A DNA stretch of 64,000 bases from Marivirga tractuosa DSM 4126 (lineage in GTDB: Bacteria > Bacteroidota > Bacteroidia > Cytophagales > Cyclobacteriaceae), in assembly GCF_000183425.1 (NCBI RefSeq), contig NC_014759.1, positions 992,001 through 1,056,000 of the forward strand, read 5' to 3'. Under the pieces are notes generated by a model. The model did not search any database. It was not told the origin of the DNA and saw only the letters and a list, made by a program, of their open reading frames with translations. Below, piece after piece: positions 1 to 9,868 of the stretch. A program made the translations under genes and the position numbers. Every line of letters starts with the position of its first letter. Position 1 is the stretch's first letter.

Positions 1-1061
1 CTGTGAACTTGGTTAAAGCTGCCAAAAAGGAAGAAGTAAAAGAGAAGGCTTCTCAAGCTGTGGAAGATATCATTTTGGATGCCTTAATCCCACCTATGAA
101 ATCGACTAACCAACGCCCAGTAAGCACAACTGCTGACAATCAGGTGCCTGACAATGATTATGAATTAAACCAAAAGACCCGTGAGCGATTCAGAGAGAAA
201 TTGCGTAATGGAGAATTGGAAGATCGTAAGATTGATATCAATGTGAAAACGCCAGCCAACAATGGTATGGGCATGGTAGGTGGAGGAATGATGGATGAAG
301 CTTCCATGATTAACCTGCAGGACATGTTGAGTAATATGATGCCTAAGAAAAATAAGAAACGTAAGGTCACCATTGAAGAAGCTAGAAAAATCTTAATTGA
401 TGAAGAGGTTTCAAAACTTATCGACATGGATGAAGTGAAAGAAGAAGCCATCAAAAAAGCAGAAAACACAGGCATGATCTTTATTGATGAGATCGATAAA
501 ATTGCAAAAGGCAGTGGCAATTCAAGCGGTGGAGATGTAAGCCGTGAAGGAGTGCAAAGAGATTTATTGCCCATTGTAGAAGGAAGTGCAGTAAATACCA
601 AATATGGTATAATTCATACTGACCACATTCTTTTCGTGGCAGCAGGTGCTTTCCATGTAAGCAAGCCATCTGATTTAATTCCTGAATTGCAGGGTCGTTT
701 TCCAATCAGAGTGGAACTGGACAGCTTAACTAAAGCAGATTTCTTAAGAATCTTGAAGGAGCCTAAAAATGCACTTACCAAGCAGTATACTGCATTACTA
801 AAAGCTGAGGAAGTAGATTTACAATTTGATGATGATGCGCTGGAGGAATTAGCTGAAATTGCTTATCAAGTCAATTCGGAAGTAGAAAACATCGGAGCCA
901 GAAGACTACAAACTGTGATGAGCAAATTGCTGAATGAATTATTATTTGATATTCCTGATAAAATCGGTCCTAATGCCAAAGTGGTTATTACCAAACAAAT
1001 GGTAGGCGAAAAACTAGATGGATTGGTAAAAGATAAAGATTTGAGTCAGTATATACTTTAA
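1..1061 (+). CDS. hslU: HslU, ATPase subunit of the HslUV protease (5' end outside window)
   Basis: This is the C-terminal three quarters of HslU (ClpY), the AAA+ unfoldase that feeds substrates to the HslV peptidase in the cytoplasm. The reading frame is already open at the first base. About 100 N-terminal residues, including Walker A, lie upstream, since the family is usually about 440-470 aa and 352 aa are visible. Visible parts are the charged I-domain (roughly residues 15-150, with a Gly/Met-rich stretch), Walker B IFIDEIDKIA near residue 159, the sensor region around GRFPIRVELDSL, the arginine-finger-type GARRLQTVMSKLL, and the conserved C-terminal tail ending LSQYIL that docks into HslV. 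The GTG at base 3 encodes an internal residue and is not the start. A strong terminator follows directly. Identification is secure. Confidence 0.96.
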   Translation, partial: VNLVKAAKKEEVKEKASQAVEDIILDALIPPMKSTNQRPVSTTADNQVPDNDYELNQKTRERFREKLRNGELEDRKIDINVKTPANNGMGMVGGGMMDEASMINLQDMLSNMMPKKNKKRKVTIEEARKILIDEEVSKLIDMDEVKEEAIKKAENTGMIFIDEIDKIAKGSGNSSGGDVSREGVQRDLLPIVEGSAVNTKYGIIHTDHILFVAAGAFHVSKPSDLIPELQGRFPIRVELDSLTKADFLRILKEPKNALTKQYTALLKAEEVDLQFDDDALEELAEIAYQVNSEVENIGARRLQTVMSKLLNELLFDIPDKIGPNAKVVITKQMVGEKLDGLVKDKDLSQYIL

Positions 1062-1082
1062 TCTATAATTAACTATAAATTT

Positions 1083-1121
1083 AAGCCCGAAATTTTCGTT
1101 AAGATTTCGGGCTTTTGTTTT
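1083..1121 (+). terminator. Intrinsic terminator after hslU
   Basis: A perfect 11-bp stem (AAGCCCGAAAT, 1083-1093, pairing with 1104-1114) with a 10-nt loop is followed by a T-rich tail (TTGTTTT). It starts 21 bases after the hslU stop codon. Confidence 0.9.
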
Positions 1122-1187
1122 AGTTGCAAATTCATAAAACTTATAATTTTCTCATTCGATTAAATAGATAAAATTCAAATTTAAACC

Positions 1188-1916
1188 ATGACAAAATCAT
1201 TATTCATCATTACCGGAGCAAGCAAAGGCATAGGAAAAGGATTAGCTGTAAAAGCACTAGAAACAGGTGCTAAGGTGTGGGGAATTAACAGAACCCATTC
1301 AATTGAGCATGAAAATTACGAAGCTCTGACTTTTGACTTAGCTAATATCCCCAATCTTCTAAGAGAGTCTCCTCAATTGTTTTCAAAAGCTGCACACTAT
1401 GAGAAAATTGTTCTCATCAATAATGCCGGAACTTTGGGCGATATCGGACATTTAGGAAATATTGAAAATGATAGCATCCCCAATTTGTTTGATTTGAATG
1501 TTAGTGCCCCTATCCTATTGATGAATCAGTTTATGAAGGATTTTAAAGATTTTGCAGGAGAAAAAATCATCATTAATATAAGTTCAGGAGCAGGCAAAAA
1601 TGCAGTGGATGGATGGTCTGGTTACTGCGCTTCAAAAGCGGCTTTGGATATGGCTTCAAAAGTAGCAGCTAAAGAAGCTGAAATGGATGGTAATGGGTTT
1701 ATCATAAAAGCCATTGCCCCAGGTGTTGTGGATACAGAAATGCAAACTCAAATCCGTAGCACGGATAAAAAGTCCTTCAGTGGAGTAGAGAAATTCAAAA
1801 ACCTAAAAGCCGAAAACCAACTGAGCAGCGAGCAAGAAGTAGCTGAAAAATACTTTCACTTTATTGATAATTTAGAAAGGTATCCTGATGTAATTTTGGA
1901 TGTGAGGGATGTTTGA
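1188..1916 (+). CDS. SDR family NAD(P)-dependent oxidoreductase
   Basis: Short-chain dehydrogenase/reductase of 242 aa, the normal size for classical SDRs. The N-terminal Rossmann motif TGASKGIG is at residues 9-16, NNAG at about 78-81, the catalytic Ser in INISSGAG near 131, and the YxxxK pair in YCASK at about 146-150. The C-terminal part (APGVVDTEMQ) resembles the benzil reductase/sepiapterin reductase-like branch of SDRs. The substrate cannot be read from sequence. The gene stands alone between the hslU terminator and a convergent secreted-protein gene. The ATG start gives a well-formed N terminus directly before the first beta strand. Confidence 0.9.
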   Translation: MTKSLFIITGASKGIGKGLAVKALETGAKVWGINRTHSIEHENYEALTFDLANIPNLLRESPQLFSKAAHYEKIVLINNAGTLGDIGHLGNIENDSIPNLFDLNVSAPILLMNQFMKDFKDFAGEKIIINISSGAGKNAVDGWSGYCASKAALDMASKVAAKEAEMDGNGFIIKAIAPGVVDTEMQTQIRSTDKKSFSGVEKFKNLKAENQLSSEQEVAEKYFHFIDNLERYPDVILDVRDV

Positions 1917-1991
1917 CACAAAAAGGAGAGGCACTTGCCTTACTTTAATACAGATAATACATTTTATAACCACGTTGATAAGTTACTATTT

Positions 1992-3575
1992 CTAGTTTTT
2001 AAGAATTTTGAAAACATCCCTTTCATCATCCAACCTAATATAATAAACACCTGAAGGCTTATTTTTCAGATTAATTTCCACTGATCCATTCGGTACAATA
2101 TATGTAGATATTACTTTTCCTTCGTCATTGAAAACAGTGACGCTCTTCTCGGAATGTAGAGTATGGAGATAAACGACATCTTGAGTAGGATTGGGATATA
2201 ATTTCATTTTAGAAGATTTTAAGTCATTTAATGCTGTAATTTCCCCATCCAGCACCACCAATTTTCTTCTAATGCTTTCAGCAGATTCATAATATTCATT
2301 ACCTGGCTGACTAGCAATAACATCCGTTGTTCCAGCGCTAATTAAACTCACAGTATCTCCGTTGACCGATGCTATGTTTTGATTTACGATTGAAAAATAG
2401 ACTGGTAGACCCGAATTTGCAATAGCATTTAACGTGAAGTCTTCATCGCCATATGTTTTAATTCCCAGCGCTTCAAATTTGATAGTTTGGCTGCAATCTT
2501 TGCTGTCCCCATATATAGACCAACCATAATTATTAATTAAAATACTTCGTGCATTTTCACTTTCACAGTACTTCACATTACTGGCTCCCAAATTGACATT
2601 ATCTTGTAATGATGGTAATGCTGACCAGGCCATTAAGGCTCCATCATAATTTTTTCGCGATAGACCCTTAGCTTCAGAGAACATGTAATCCATATTTATA
2701 ACACTTCCTATGTCCCATTTACTTAAATCACCATCAAAGAATTCAGTTCTATAAAACATATTATTCATACTGGTTACATTGCTAACCTCCCAATTACTTA
2801 TATCAACATTAAAAAATTTCGCATATGAAAACATCGATGTCATATTAGTAACACTACTTACATCCCAATTTCCTATATCAGCCTCAAATGATAAAACCCC
2901 TTGAAACATGGATATCATTGTGGTCACCGAGCTAACATCCCAGTTACTGATATCACTGTTAAATGATGTAGCAAACGAAAACATTTCTCGCATATTAGTT
3001 ACATTACTAACGTCCCATGTTGATAAATCCCCGTTAAAATTATTGCCATGTGAAGAATAATAAGAAAACATGCCTTGCATATTGGTGACATTACTAACAT
3101 CCCAATTACTTAAGTCTCCATCGAATAAATCCGAATTTGCAAACATATAACTCATATCCGTTACATTTGATAGGTCTGGAGCATCAGTTGCGGCATAAGT
3201 AAGGTTACTACAACCATCAAATGCCCGTCTCATGGTTGACCATTGAATATCTCCCCAATGCTCAATGCTTTGTATTTTCTCACGGTCGTCATGTGAAAAA
3301 AAATATATCCTATTAAAATCACCTGATATACTTACTGTGTATATACCAGCTGTATCATATTCATGAGTTGCATCACCACTTAAATTTGAATCAGTATTAC
3401 CATCCCCCCAGGCAACTGTATAATCAACTCCGCCACCACCAGTGGGAATAACTATGCTTTCATTATCCATGGTAGTTTTCCATGTAGTAACAAATGGATT
3501 TTGTGCTAACAAACTAGTATTTACAATAAATAGAAATATTAAGAAGTAAAGCTTTTTCAACAAATTATACCCCAT
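1992..3575 (-). CDS. Secreted BspA-like (DUF285) repeat protein with PKD-like domain and T9SS sorting domain
   Basis: A 527-aa exported protein. An N-terminal signal peptide (hydrophobic stretch ending TSLLAQ, about residue 25) is followed by a PKD-like segment (YTVAWGDGN...HEYDTAGIYTVSISG, about 48-85). Six imperfect copies of a roughly 24-aa DUF285/BspA-type repeat (FNGDLSNWDVSNVTNM..MF, about 135-305) come next, then a linker resembling an Ig-like/bacterial repeat region. The protein ends in a type IX secretion sorting domain (LYPNPTQDVVYL ... GVYYIRL) of about 70 aa. Proteins of this design are exported through the T9SS and often anchored at the cell surface. The repeats suggest adhesion or carbohydrate/protein binding, which is inference. 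It is convergent with the SDR gene and divergent from the giant AsmA-like gene. Confidence 0.87.
   Translation of the reverse strand: MGYNLLKKLYFLIFLFIVNTSLLAQNPFVTTWKTTMDNESIVIPTGGGGVDYTVAWGDGNTDSNLSGDATHEYDTAGIYTVSISGDFNRIYFFSHDDREKIQSIEHWGDIQWSTMRRAFDGCSNLTYAATDAPDLSNVTDMSYMFANSDLFDGDLSNWDVSNVTNMQGMFSYYSSHGNNFNGDLSTWDVSNVTNMREMFSFATSFNSDISNWDVSSVTTMISMFQGVLSFEADIGNWDVSSVTNMTSMFSYAKFFNVDISNWEVSNVTSMNNMFYRTEFFDGDLSKWDIGSVINMDYMFSEAKGLSRKNYDGALMAWSALPSLQDNVNLGASNVKYCESENARSILINNYGWSIYGDSKDCSQTIKFEALGIKTYGDEDFTLNAIANSGLPVYFSIVNQNIASVNGDTVSLISAGTTDVIASQPGNEYYESAESIRRKLVVLDGEITALNDLKSSKMKLYPNPTQDVVYLHTLHSEKSVTVFNDEGKVISTYIVPNGSVEINLKNKPSGVYYIRLDDERDVFKILKN
2640..3200 (-). repeat. Tandem DUF285/BspA repeat-coding region
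   Basis: Six in-frame repeats of about 70-80 bp inside the secreted-protein gene encode the motif (D/S)xWDVSxVTxMxxMF. They differ at many silent and replacement positions, so the array is old, but it could still support recombination between copies. Confidence 0.8.
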
Positions 3576-3660
3576 AGTTAATCACATTGTAAGGATTAGA
3601 TTATACTTAAATAAATAAATTGATTGCTAAACTAAGTGCAATTTGAAGATTTATAAAATT

Positions 3661-3680
3661 TCTTGAATTTTAATTCAAGA
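3661..3680. promoter_or_regulatory. Operator-like palindrome between divergent genes
   Basis: A perfect 9-bp inverted repeat, TCTTGAATT / AATTCAAGA with a 2-nt spacer, sits in the 261-bp spacer between the divergent secreted-protein gene (start 3575) and the AsmA-like gene (start 3837). The size and central symmetry fit a dimeric regulator site. It has no T-run, so a terminator is unlikely. No regulator is encoded next to it, so the assignment is tentative. Confidence 0.35.
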
Positions 3681-3836
3681 GCTACAAATTTTAATCATGC
3701 AAATAATATCCTTTAAAAAGAACCATTTATTAAAATATACTTGAAATTTTATATCAGCAGGAATTTTTTTACAAGAATAATTATTTGCTTCCATTTATTT
3801 AGACAGAATGCCTTATCTTAAGCTTTTAGATATTAT

Positions 3837-6800
3837 ATGAACCGAAATAGAAAAAGAATATACCGCACTATCGGCTTTGCCATTTTTATTTTTGCCGTTG
3901 GTTATATCGTAAATGATCAGTTAAGAAAGGCAGGGAATCGAATTTCAGGAGAATATTTACAAGAATTAATCACCAAAGAAAGTAAAGGACTATACCAATT
4001 AAATTTTGAAGAAATTGATTTAAATATTCTCAGGAAATCTGTATCTATTCGAAATATCGAATTATACGCCACACCAGAAAACCGTGAGGATACCATCAAT
4101 GCAAAAAATATTTATGAAGCAAAAGTTGGAGAGGTTAACATCTCTTTAGAGTCTGTAATAAGGATCTATACAGACAAAGAATTAGTAGTTGATGGAATTG
4201 AGGTCATTGACCCATTATTGTATATGACCAAAATTAATCCTGAAAAGAAACCATTGAAATTTGGTCGTGAAACAGGTGAGCTTTATGATGTTATTTCTCA
4301 ATATTTGGAGCTACTGCAAATTAACTATCTAAAAGTAAGAAGTGGAACTGTTGATCACTCTCCTAGTAATTTCAGATTAAAAGCCATTGATTTTGAAGTT
4401 GAAAACTTTGAAGTATCTGAGAGAACAAAAAGAAAAAAAATATTTTACTCTGAAGCTATAAATCTTGGAGTCAACCAACAATCCATTTTATTGCCAGACA
4501 GCATTCATGAATTAAGTTTTGACGGCTTTGAATTATCAACTAAAGATTCTATCCTTAATTTCAAAAACTTTAAAATCAAAGCAAGAGATGATATTGACGC
4601 AAATAGCGTATTCCAGAAGGAAAACCAAAATGTATACGATATTGATGTGCCAACCTTAGAACTAAAGGGAATAAATTACCTTAAGGCTTATGAGGATAAT
4701 TTTTTGGTGGTAAACCAAGTGAATATCCCTAAACCAAGAATTAAAATACAATCAGTATTAAAATCAAATAAGCAAAATACTGAACAAGCAGAAAATAGTA
4801 TAGGAGCTTCTCTATTGGCACTTTTCGACTTAATAAAAATAAAGGATTTTAAAATTCATGAAGGAGGTTTGAACTTGACACTTAAGGGCGATAACCAGCA
4901 AAGATTTTTATCTGACAATATCAGCATTGATCTATTCAATATTGAATTGGATTCAACTCAACGTGACATTCAAAATATAATTCATTATTTTCAACATGCC
5001 TCAGTTGAAATCAATGACTACGATTATTTACTACCAGACAATCTGCACACTATCAAATTTAAGAAACTAAATTTCAATACCTTAGATTCTACACTATTGG
5101 TACAAAATCTAGAAATAAAACCATCACGAAATTTAGAGGACAGTTCTTTAATACAATTTAATCTTAATTTGCCTTTGCTGGAAATGGAAGGTATTGCTCA
5201 TAGAGATATTTACGATAACGATCGAATCAACTTAAAATCTCTTGTTTTAAGAAACTCAAGTATTACCATCACACCTCCCTATCTAAAAAAATCAAGCGAG
5301 TCAAGAGCTATGGTTAGCCCTCAAAAATTATCTGAAATTGTGGGTAACTACTTCAATGAAATAAAACTTCAAAACTTTTCAGTGCTCAATACTGATGTAA
5401 AAGTCGGCTCAATACTCACTGGTAAATCACTGAACATACAATCACATTTTTTAAAAATTGATTCAAGTTTTACTTCGTGGCACACCATTGCAGACAGCAC
5501 ACTAATCAACGGGCAAGAATTACTATATAAATTGAAAAACGGACAATTGACGGTTAGCACTTTTCATTCGGAAAACAACTTGCATTCCCTAGCTGTAAGT
5601 GATTTTAATTATATCTATAATAATATAAGCGAACAAGTCAAAGTTGATTATCTAAGCATTAAAGGTCTTCAGCTTGACAGCATTCTGAACAGAAAAAAAA
5701 TTGCTATAGATAGTATAGCACTTTTTAAGCCAATGATAAATTTGAGCTACACAGATTTAAAGCAACAATCGAAAGAACAAAATCAATGGGAATTTCCTGC
5801 AAAGCCTATCAATCTTTTTCTCCAACAAGGAAACCTGAAGTATCAATTAGATAAATTTAGAAATGTACAAATAGAAGAATTTGATCTGGAATTGAACTAT
5901 AATAATGAATTGAAACTCTTTCAGATAGTGGCCAAAGACTTAAGACTAGAAGATGATAAACTCAAGCATCAGTTGCTCCTTGCCGAAATAGAGCTGCCTA
6001 AAAATCAATCTCAAATAACCCTTACAAATCTCCAAGTAAAACCCTACAAGCTAAATGATAGTGTATCAATCGCTATTCAAGTACCAGAAATTAAGTTTAT
6101 AGGCGTCAATAAAGATGCTTTAATTAAAAACAAAAGTTTTGAAGCGGACAGTATGTTGAGCCGCATCACACAACTTAATTACAAAGGTTTGAGTGATGTA
6201 AGCAAGTATTTTGGCTTTAAGAGTGACTCTAAAAGTGAATACAGTTTCAATGTTAAAAATGCTAAGATTGACTTAGTAGGATCAAGTATTATTTTGGTAG
6301 GTAATGAAAACAGAAGAAGGCAAATTAGAACTTCAAATACTAAAGTATCCGTCCGTAATTTAAGTTTCCCAAAAAATGATAAACAAGCCTTACAATTTGT
6401 TGATAATTTCACCTTGGAAAATGAACGCTTTGATTTCTACTCGTCCGAGAATGACACTATTTCACTCGAAAATTTGTCTTATAATGGCTTTACAAGTTCT
6501 AGTCAGCTAGAGAAATTTTCATTTATCGGAGCCGATCGCACAACTTCGCTGACAATTGGTGGTATACAAATGAAGAATGCTGAGATGAAAAGCTATATCA
6601 AAAATAATGAAATAAATATTCATGAGCTTAATAGTGCCTCAACCTCAATTAGTCTAAAAATAAAGGAAGAAGGAAATAAAAAAATACCTCAAAGAATTGA
6701 GATGCCTTTTCAATCTTTAAAAATTCAGAAATTGCAATCTAATGACATTAATATTAAGCTCTTTTACGAAGAAAAGAAAAGAAATTATTTCGTAAGGAAT

Positions 6801-7937
6801 GCAGATTTAAAGATTAACGGTCTCACGCTTGATTCTACCTTAAGTCCTAAAGAGATTCATCGTCATGTCAATTCATTAGTATTCAGCGGAAAAAACTATA
6901 GGGAAAATTTCGGAAAACACTATACCGTTACAGCAGACGATTACACTTTCCGCTATCCTGAATCCAAGTTTGAAGCCAATAACATTAAAATGAGATCAAA
7001 ATATGATAGGTTTGAATATAGTAATTACATAGATTTTCAAAACGATTGGTTTAAACTTGATATCGCTGCACTGACGATAAAAAGAATCGATCTTGATAGT
7101 ATTTTTACAAAAGAAAGATTCATCATAGATAAATTAGAATTAAAAGATGGTGATTTTACAGTTTTTCGTGACTTGAATGTGCCACATGATGATGACAAAA
7201 AAGTGTTGATGCCTCAAGAATTATTGTCTAAGCTCGATTTTGCTTTTAGTGTAGATACCGTTTTTGTGAATTCCGACATCCATATTCATATAATACCTAA
7301 GGAAGCTTCTGGAATTGGAACCATGACGCTAAATATTGATACCGGATACCTTTTTAATATGCGAACACATCATTTTAATGATAATAAATCCATGGTGCTG
7401 CAAGCAAAAGGAAAACTGAATGAAAAAGCAAATTTTTCAACTAAGGTTGATTTCCCAAGTCCTTCCGAGAATAGCGAATTTCATTTTATGGGTAAGGTAG
7501 GTGATTTAGACCTCACTGCATTAAATGAAATGCTTATACCATTAGGAGCCATTGAAGTACGATCAGGGCACAATGAGGAAGTAAACATCAATTTTAAGGG
7601 CAATGATAATTATGCTGAAGGTTCAATGGAATTTCGGTATAATAATCTAAAAATCGATATTTTGGATAGGGAAACCTATCAATCCAAAGGTTTCGGAAAT
7701 AACTTAAAAACAATCTTTGCCAATAGCTTTGTAGTGAGCTCTAAAAACCCTAGATGGTTCAAATTACAAGAAGGAAACATATTTTTTGAACGTATAAAAA
7801 GTAGGTCTATTTTCAATTTCTGGGCTAAGTCGTTGCTAAGTGGCGCGGTTAGTAGCATCGGAATCAACAAAAGTAAAGAAGAAGCCAAAGCCTACTACAA
7901 GGAAAATAAAGATGTAGTTGAGGAGATTGAAGACTGA
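3837..7937 (+). CDS. Giant AsmA/TamB-like membrane-anchored protein
   Basis: A 1366-aa protein. A single N-terminal transmembrane helix (about residues 9-27, after MNRNRKRIYRT) is followed by a very long beta-rich periplasmic region with no cysteine-based or enzymatic motifs. Repeated short phrases such as LDSI, IDSIAL and LEIKDFKI recur along its length. The region from about residue 1170 (FSVDTVFVNSDIHIHIIPKEASGIGTM) to the end (FWAKSLLSGAVSSIGI) resembles the C-terminal part of AsmA-family/DUF748-type proteins, where a hydrophobic groove is thought to carry phospholipid between membranes. I infer the same envelope lipid-transport or envelope-assembly role. The size is large for AsmA (about 600 aa) and close to TamB/YhdP. 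ATG start. The downstream helicase gene begins about 75 bases later and may be co-transcribed. Confidence 0.7.
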   Translation: MNRNRKRIYRTIGFAIFIFAVGYIVNDQLRKAGNRISGEYLQELITKESKGLYQLNFEEIDLNILRKSVSIRNIELYATPENREDTINAKNIYEAKVGEVNISLESVIRIYTDKELVVDGIEVIDPLLYMTKINPEKKPLKFGRETGELYDVISQYLELLQINYLKVRSGTVDHSPSNFRLKAIDFEVENFEVSERTKRKKIFYSEAINLGVNQQSILLPDSIHELSFDGFELSTKDSILNFKNFKIKARDDIDANSVFQKENQNVYDIDVPTLELKGINYLKAYEDNFLVVNQVNIPKPRIKIQSVLKSNKQNTEQAENSIGASLLALFDLIKIKDFKIHEGGLNLTLKGDNQQRFLSDNISIDLFNIELDSTQRDIQNIIHYFQHASVEINDYDYLLPDNLHTIKFKKLNFNTLDSTLLVQNLEIKPSRNLEDSSLIQFNLNLPLLEMEGIAHRDIYDNDRINLKSLVLRNSSITITPPYLKKSSESRAMVSPQKLSEIVGNYFNEIKLQNFSVLNTDVKVGSILTGKSLNIQSHFLKIDSSFTSWHTIADSTLINGQELLYKLKNGQLTVSTFHSENNLHSLAVSDFNYIYNNISEQVKVDYLSIKGLQLDSILNRKKIAIDSIALFKPMINLSYTDLKQQSKEQNQWEFPAKPINLFLQQGNLKYQLDKFRNVQIEEFDLELNYNNELKLFQIVAKDLRLEDDKLKHQLLLAEIELPKNQSQITLTNLQVKPYKLNDSVSIAIQVPEIKFIGVNKDALIKNKSFEADSMLSRITQLNYKGLSDVSKYFGFKSDSKSEYSFNVKNAKIDLVGSSIILVGNENRRRQIRTSNTKVSVRNLSFPKNDKQALQFVDNFTLENERFDFYSSENDTISLENLSYNGFTSSSQLEKFSFIGADRTTSLTIGGIQMKNAEMKSYIKNNEINIHELNSASTSISLKIKEEGNKKIPQRIEMPFQSLKIQKLQSNDINIKLFYEEKKRNYFVRNADLKINGLTLDSTLSPKEIHRHVNSLVFSGKNYRENFGKHYTVTADDYTFRYPESKFEANNIKMRSKYDRFEYSNYIDFQNDWFKLDIAALTIKRIDLDSIFTKERFIIDKLELKDGDFTVFRDLNVPHDDDKKVLMPQELLSKLDFAFSVDTVFVNSDIHIHIIPKEASGIGTMTLNIDTGYLFNMRTHHFNDNKSMVLQAKGKLNEKANFSTKVDFPSPSENSEFHFMGKVGDLDLTALNEMLIPLGAIEVRSGHNEEVNINFKGNDNYAEGSMEFRYNNLKIDILDRETYQSKGFGNNLKTIFANSFVVSSKNPRWFKLQEGNIFFERIKSRSIFNFWAKSLLSGAVSSIGINKSKEEAKAYYKENKDVVEEIED

Positions 7938-8011
7938 AGCATCGATCATTTTCTTCCCAAGTTTTAACTTTTTTGAAATCCTTATTAACTTGGATTCAAA
8001 ATTATCAACCA

Positions 8012-9775
8012 ATGCAATTAACCAAAGAACAATCGTCCATCATTGAATCAGATGGAAATATCAAAATCAATGCAGTTGCAGGCTCAGGAAAAACCACTAC
8101 ATTGATTGCTTATGCTGAAAGCAGACCCAAAAACAGCAGAATTCTCTATCTGGCTTTTAATAAATCTGTAAAACTTGAAGCTACAAAAAAATTTAAATCT
8201 AAGAAGCTTTTTAATGTTGATGTACAAACGGCTCATTCCCTAGCTTTTAAACATATAGTAATTCGAAACAACTTAGAGATCAACAGTAATGGATACAAAA
8301 ACCATGAGTTGGCTGATATCTTAGATATTCAAATTACAAGTGAACCCTTAGCAGAAATGATCATGGCTAATCATGTGAATAAATTCACTTCATATTTCTG
8401 CAATAGCAGTGCTTTAAAGGTAGAAGAGTTAAACTATGCCGACTCTATTTCCGACAAAAAAGCCGTAGCTTTTGTAAAGGGTAATTATTCCTATATCAAA
8501 AAGAAAACCCGTGAGTTTTTGGCTAAAATGAACACAGGGGAAATTGCCATCACTCATGATTTTTACTTGAAAAAATTTCAACTTCAAAACCCTCAGCTTA
8601 ATTACGATTACATCCTGTTTGATGAGGGACAAGATGCCTCCCCTGCTATGCTAGATGTATTTCTCAATCAAAACGCTGTAAAAGTAATCGTGGGAGATAC
8701 ACATCAGCAAATTTATTCTTGGCGATATGCCGTAAATTCGCTTGAAATGGTGAATTTCAAATCTTTCAATTTATCGAGAAGCTTTAGGTTTAATGATAAA
8801 ATTGCCCTGCTGGCTCAAGCCATTGTCGATAGAAAAAAGCATCTTCAACCCGAATTGAAATTCCAAATAAAGGGGGAAGGTAAACCTTCAAAAGGAGAAC
8901 AAAAAGCAGTTTTAGCACGCACCAATCTGGGACTTTTAACTAAAGCCATTGATTACATATCCGAAAAGAAAAATTTAGATGGAATCTATTTTGAAGGCAA
9001 TATTAACTCCTATACTTATGCTGATGATGGTACTTCACTTTATGATGTATTGAATCTTTACAACGGTAAAAGAAAATTTATACGAGACCCATTGATTAAA
9101 AAGATGAGTTCTCTAGAAGATTTGGAAGAGTATATCGACAAAACTGAAGATATGCAATTAGGCATGATGGTTGAATTGGTAAGAGAATACGGCAATGAAA
9201 TCCCTAACTATATCAAGCAACTTAAAGAAAAACATGTAGAAAATGAAGATCGAGAAAAAGCTCATATTATTTTCTCTACCGTCCATCGATGTAAAGGAAT
9301 GGAATATGATTCTGTCCAGCTAGTCAACGATTTCTTAACGGAAGAAAAATTAAAAAAAGTAGCACAGCAAAAAGACTTACCTGACCTTATAAAACAAAAG
9401 CTCAATGAAGAAATCAATCTACTGTATGTAGCCATAACTAGAACTCAAAATAAACTTTACATAGAAAATGAATTGCTTCCAGAAAATTGGGGTGAAAATG
9501 AGCAAATTGTCTTATTAAAACGAAAGGAAAGAGAAAGTGAAGATTCAATAAAAGATTTACAGTTAAACAAGTTTGAGGAAAAAGCTTATGACATAGAAGC
9601 GATCAGAAAAAAGCATAAATCAGCCTATGCTCCATGGAATGATGAATTGGATAGAGAATTAAAATTCATGTTTGATGAAGGATTAAGCATTAAAGATCTA
9701 GCCAATCATTTCGGAAGAACAAAAGGTGCCATCAGGGCAAGAATTCAAAAGCTATATGCTTTTGAAGATTTGTAA
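8012..9775 (+). CDS. UvrD/PcrA-like superfamily 1 helicase with C-terminal HTH
   Basis: An SF1A-type DNA helicase. The N terminus reads MQLTKEQSSII, the usual Q-motif start of this family, so I prefer this ATG to an upstream in-frame TTG at 7973. Walker A AVAGSGKTT is at about residues 21-29. Motif II is the variant DEGQD (LFDEGQDASP) where most family members have DExxD. Motif III-like VGDTHQQIYSWR, motif V FSTVHRCKGMEYD and motif VI LLYVAITRTQNKLYIE follow. The last 55 residues (WNDELDRELKFMFDEGLSIKDLANHFGRTKGAIRARI) form a Myb/HTH-like DNA-binding tail. At 587 aa it is shorter than PcrA. A separate full-length UvrD/PcrA is encoded at 47088-49352, so this one is probably an accessory repair or conflict-resolution helicase (inference). 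Confidence 0.85.
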   Translation: MQLTKEQSSIIESDGNIKINAVAGSGKTTTLIAYAESRPKNSRILYLAFNKSVKLEATKKFKSKKLFNVDVQTAHSLAFKHIVIRNNLEINSNGYKNHELADILDIQITSEPLAEMIMANHVNKFTSYFCNSSALKVEELNYADSISDKKAVAFVKGNYSYIKKKTREFLAKMNTGEIAITHDFYLKKFQLQNPQLNYDYILFDEGQDASPAMLDVFLNQNAVKVIVGDTHQQIYSWRYAVNSLEMVNFKSFNLSRSFRFNDKIALLAQAIVDRKKHLQPELKFQIKGEGKPSKGEQKAVLARTNLGLLTKAIDYISEKKNLDGIYFEGNINSYTYADDGTSLYDVLNLYNGKRKFIRDPLIKKMSSLEDLEEYIDKTEDMQLGMMVELVREYGNEIPNYIKQLKEKHVENEDREKAHIIFSTVHRCKGMEYDSVQLVNDFLTEEKLKKVAQQKDLPDLIKQKLNEEINLLYVAITRTQNKLYIENELLPENWGENEQIVLLKRKERESEDSIKDLQLNKFEEKAYDIEAIRKKHKSAYAPWNDELDRELKFMFDEGLSIKDLANHFGRTKGAIRARIQKLYAFEDL

Positions 9776-9868
9776 AATGCATCAAAATATTACAGACCAA
9801 TAGATATTATTTGTCGATGAATAGCTATTATTCTTCTTTTTAATAATCTTTAGGGTAAATTTTTAAAG

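Noticed and set aside
7973..8011. TTG as the start of the UvrD-like helicase
   Set aside because: It would add 13 residues before the family-typical MxLTxEQ start, so the ATG at 8012 is preferred.
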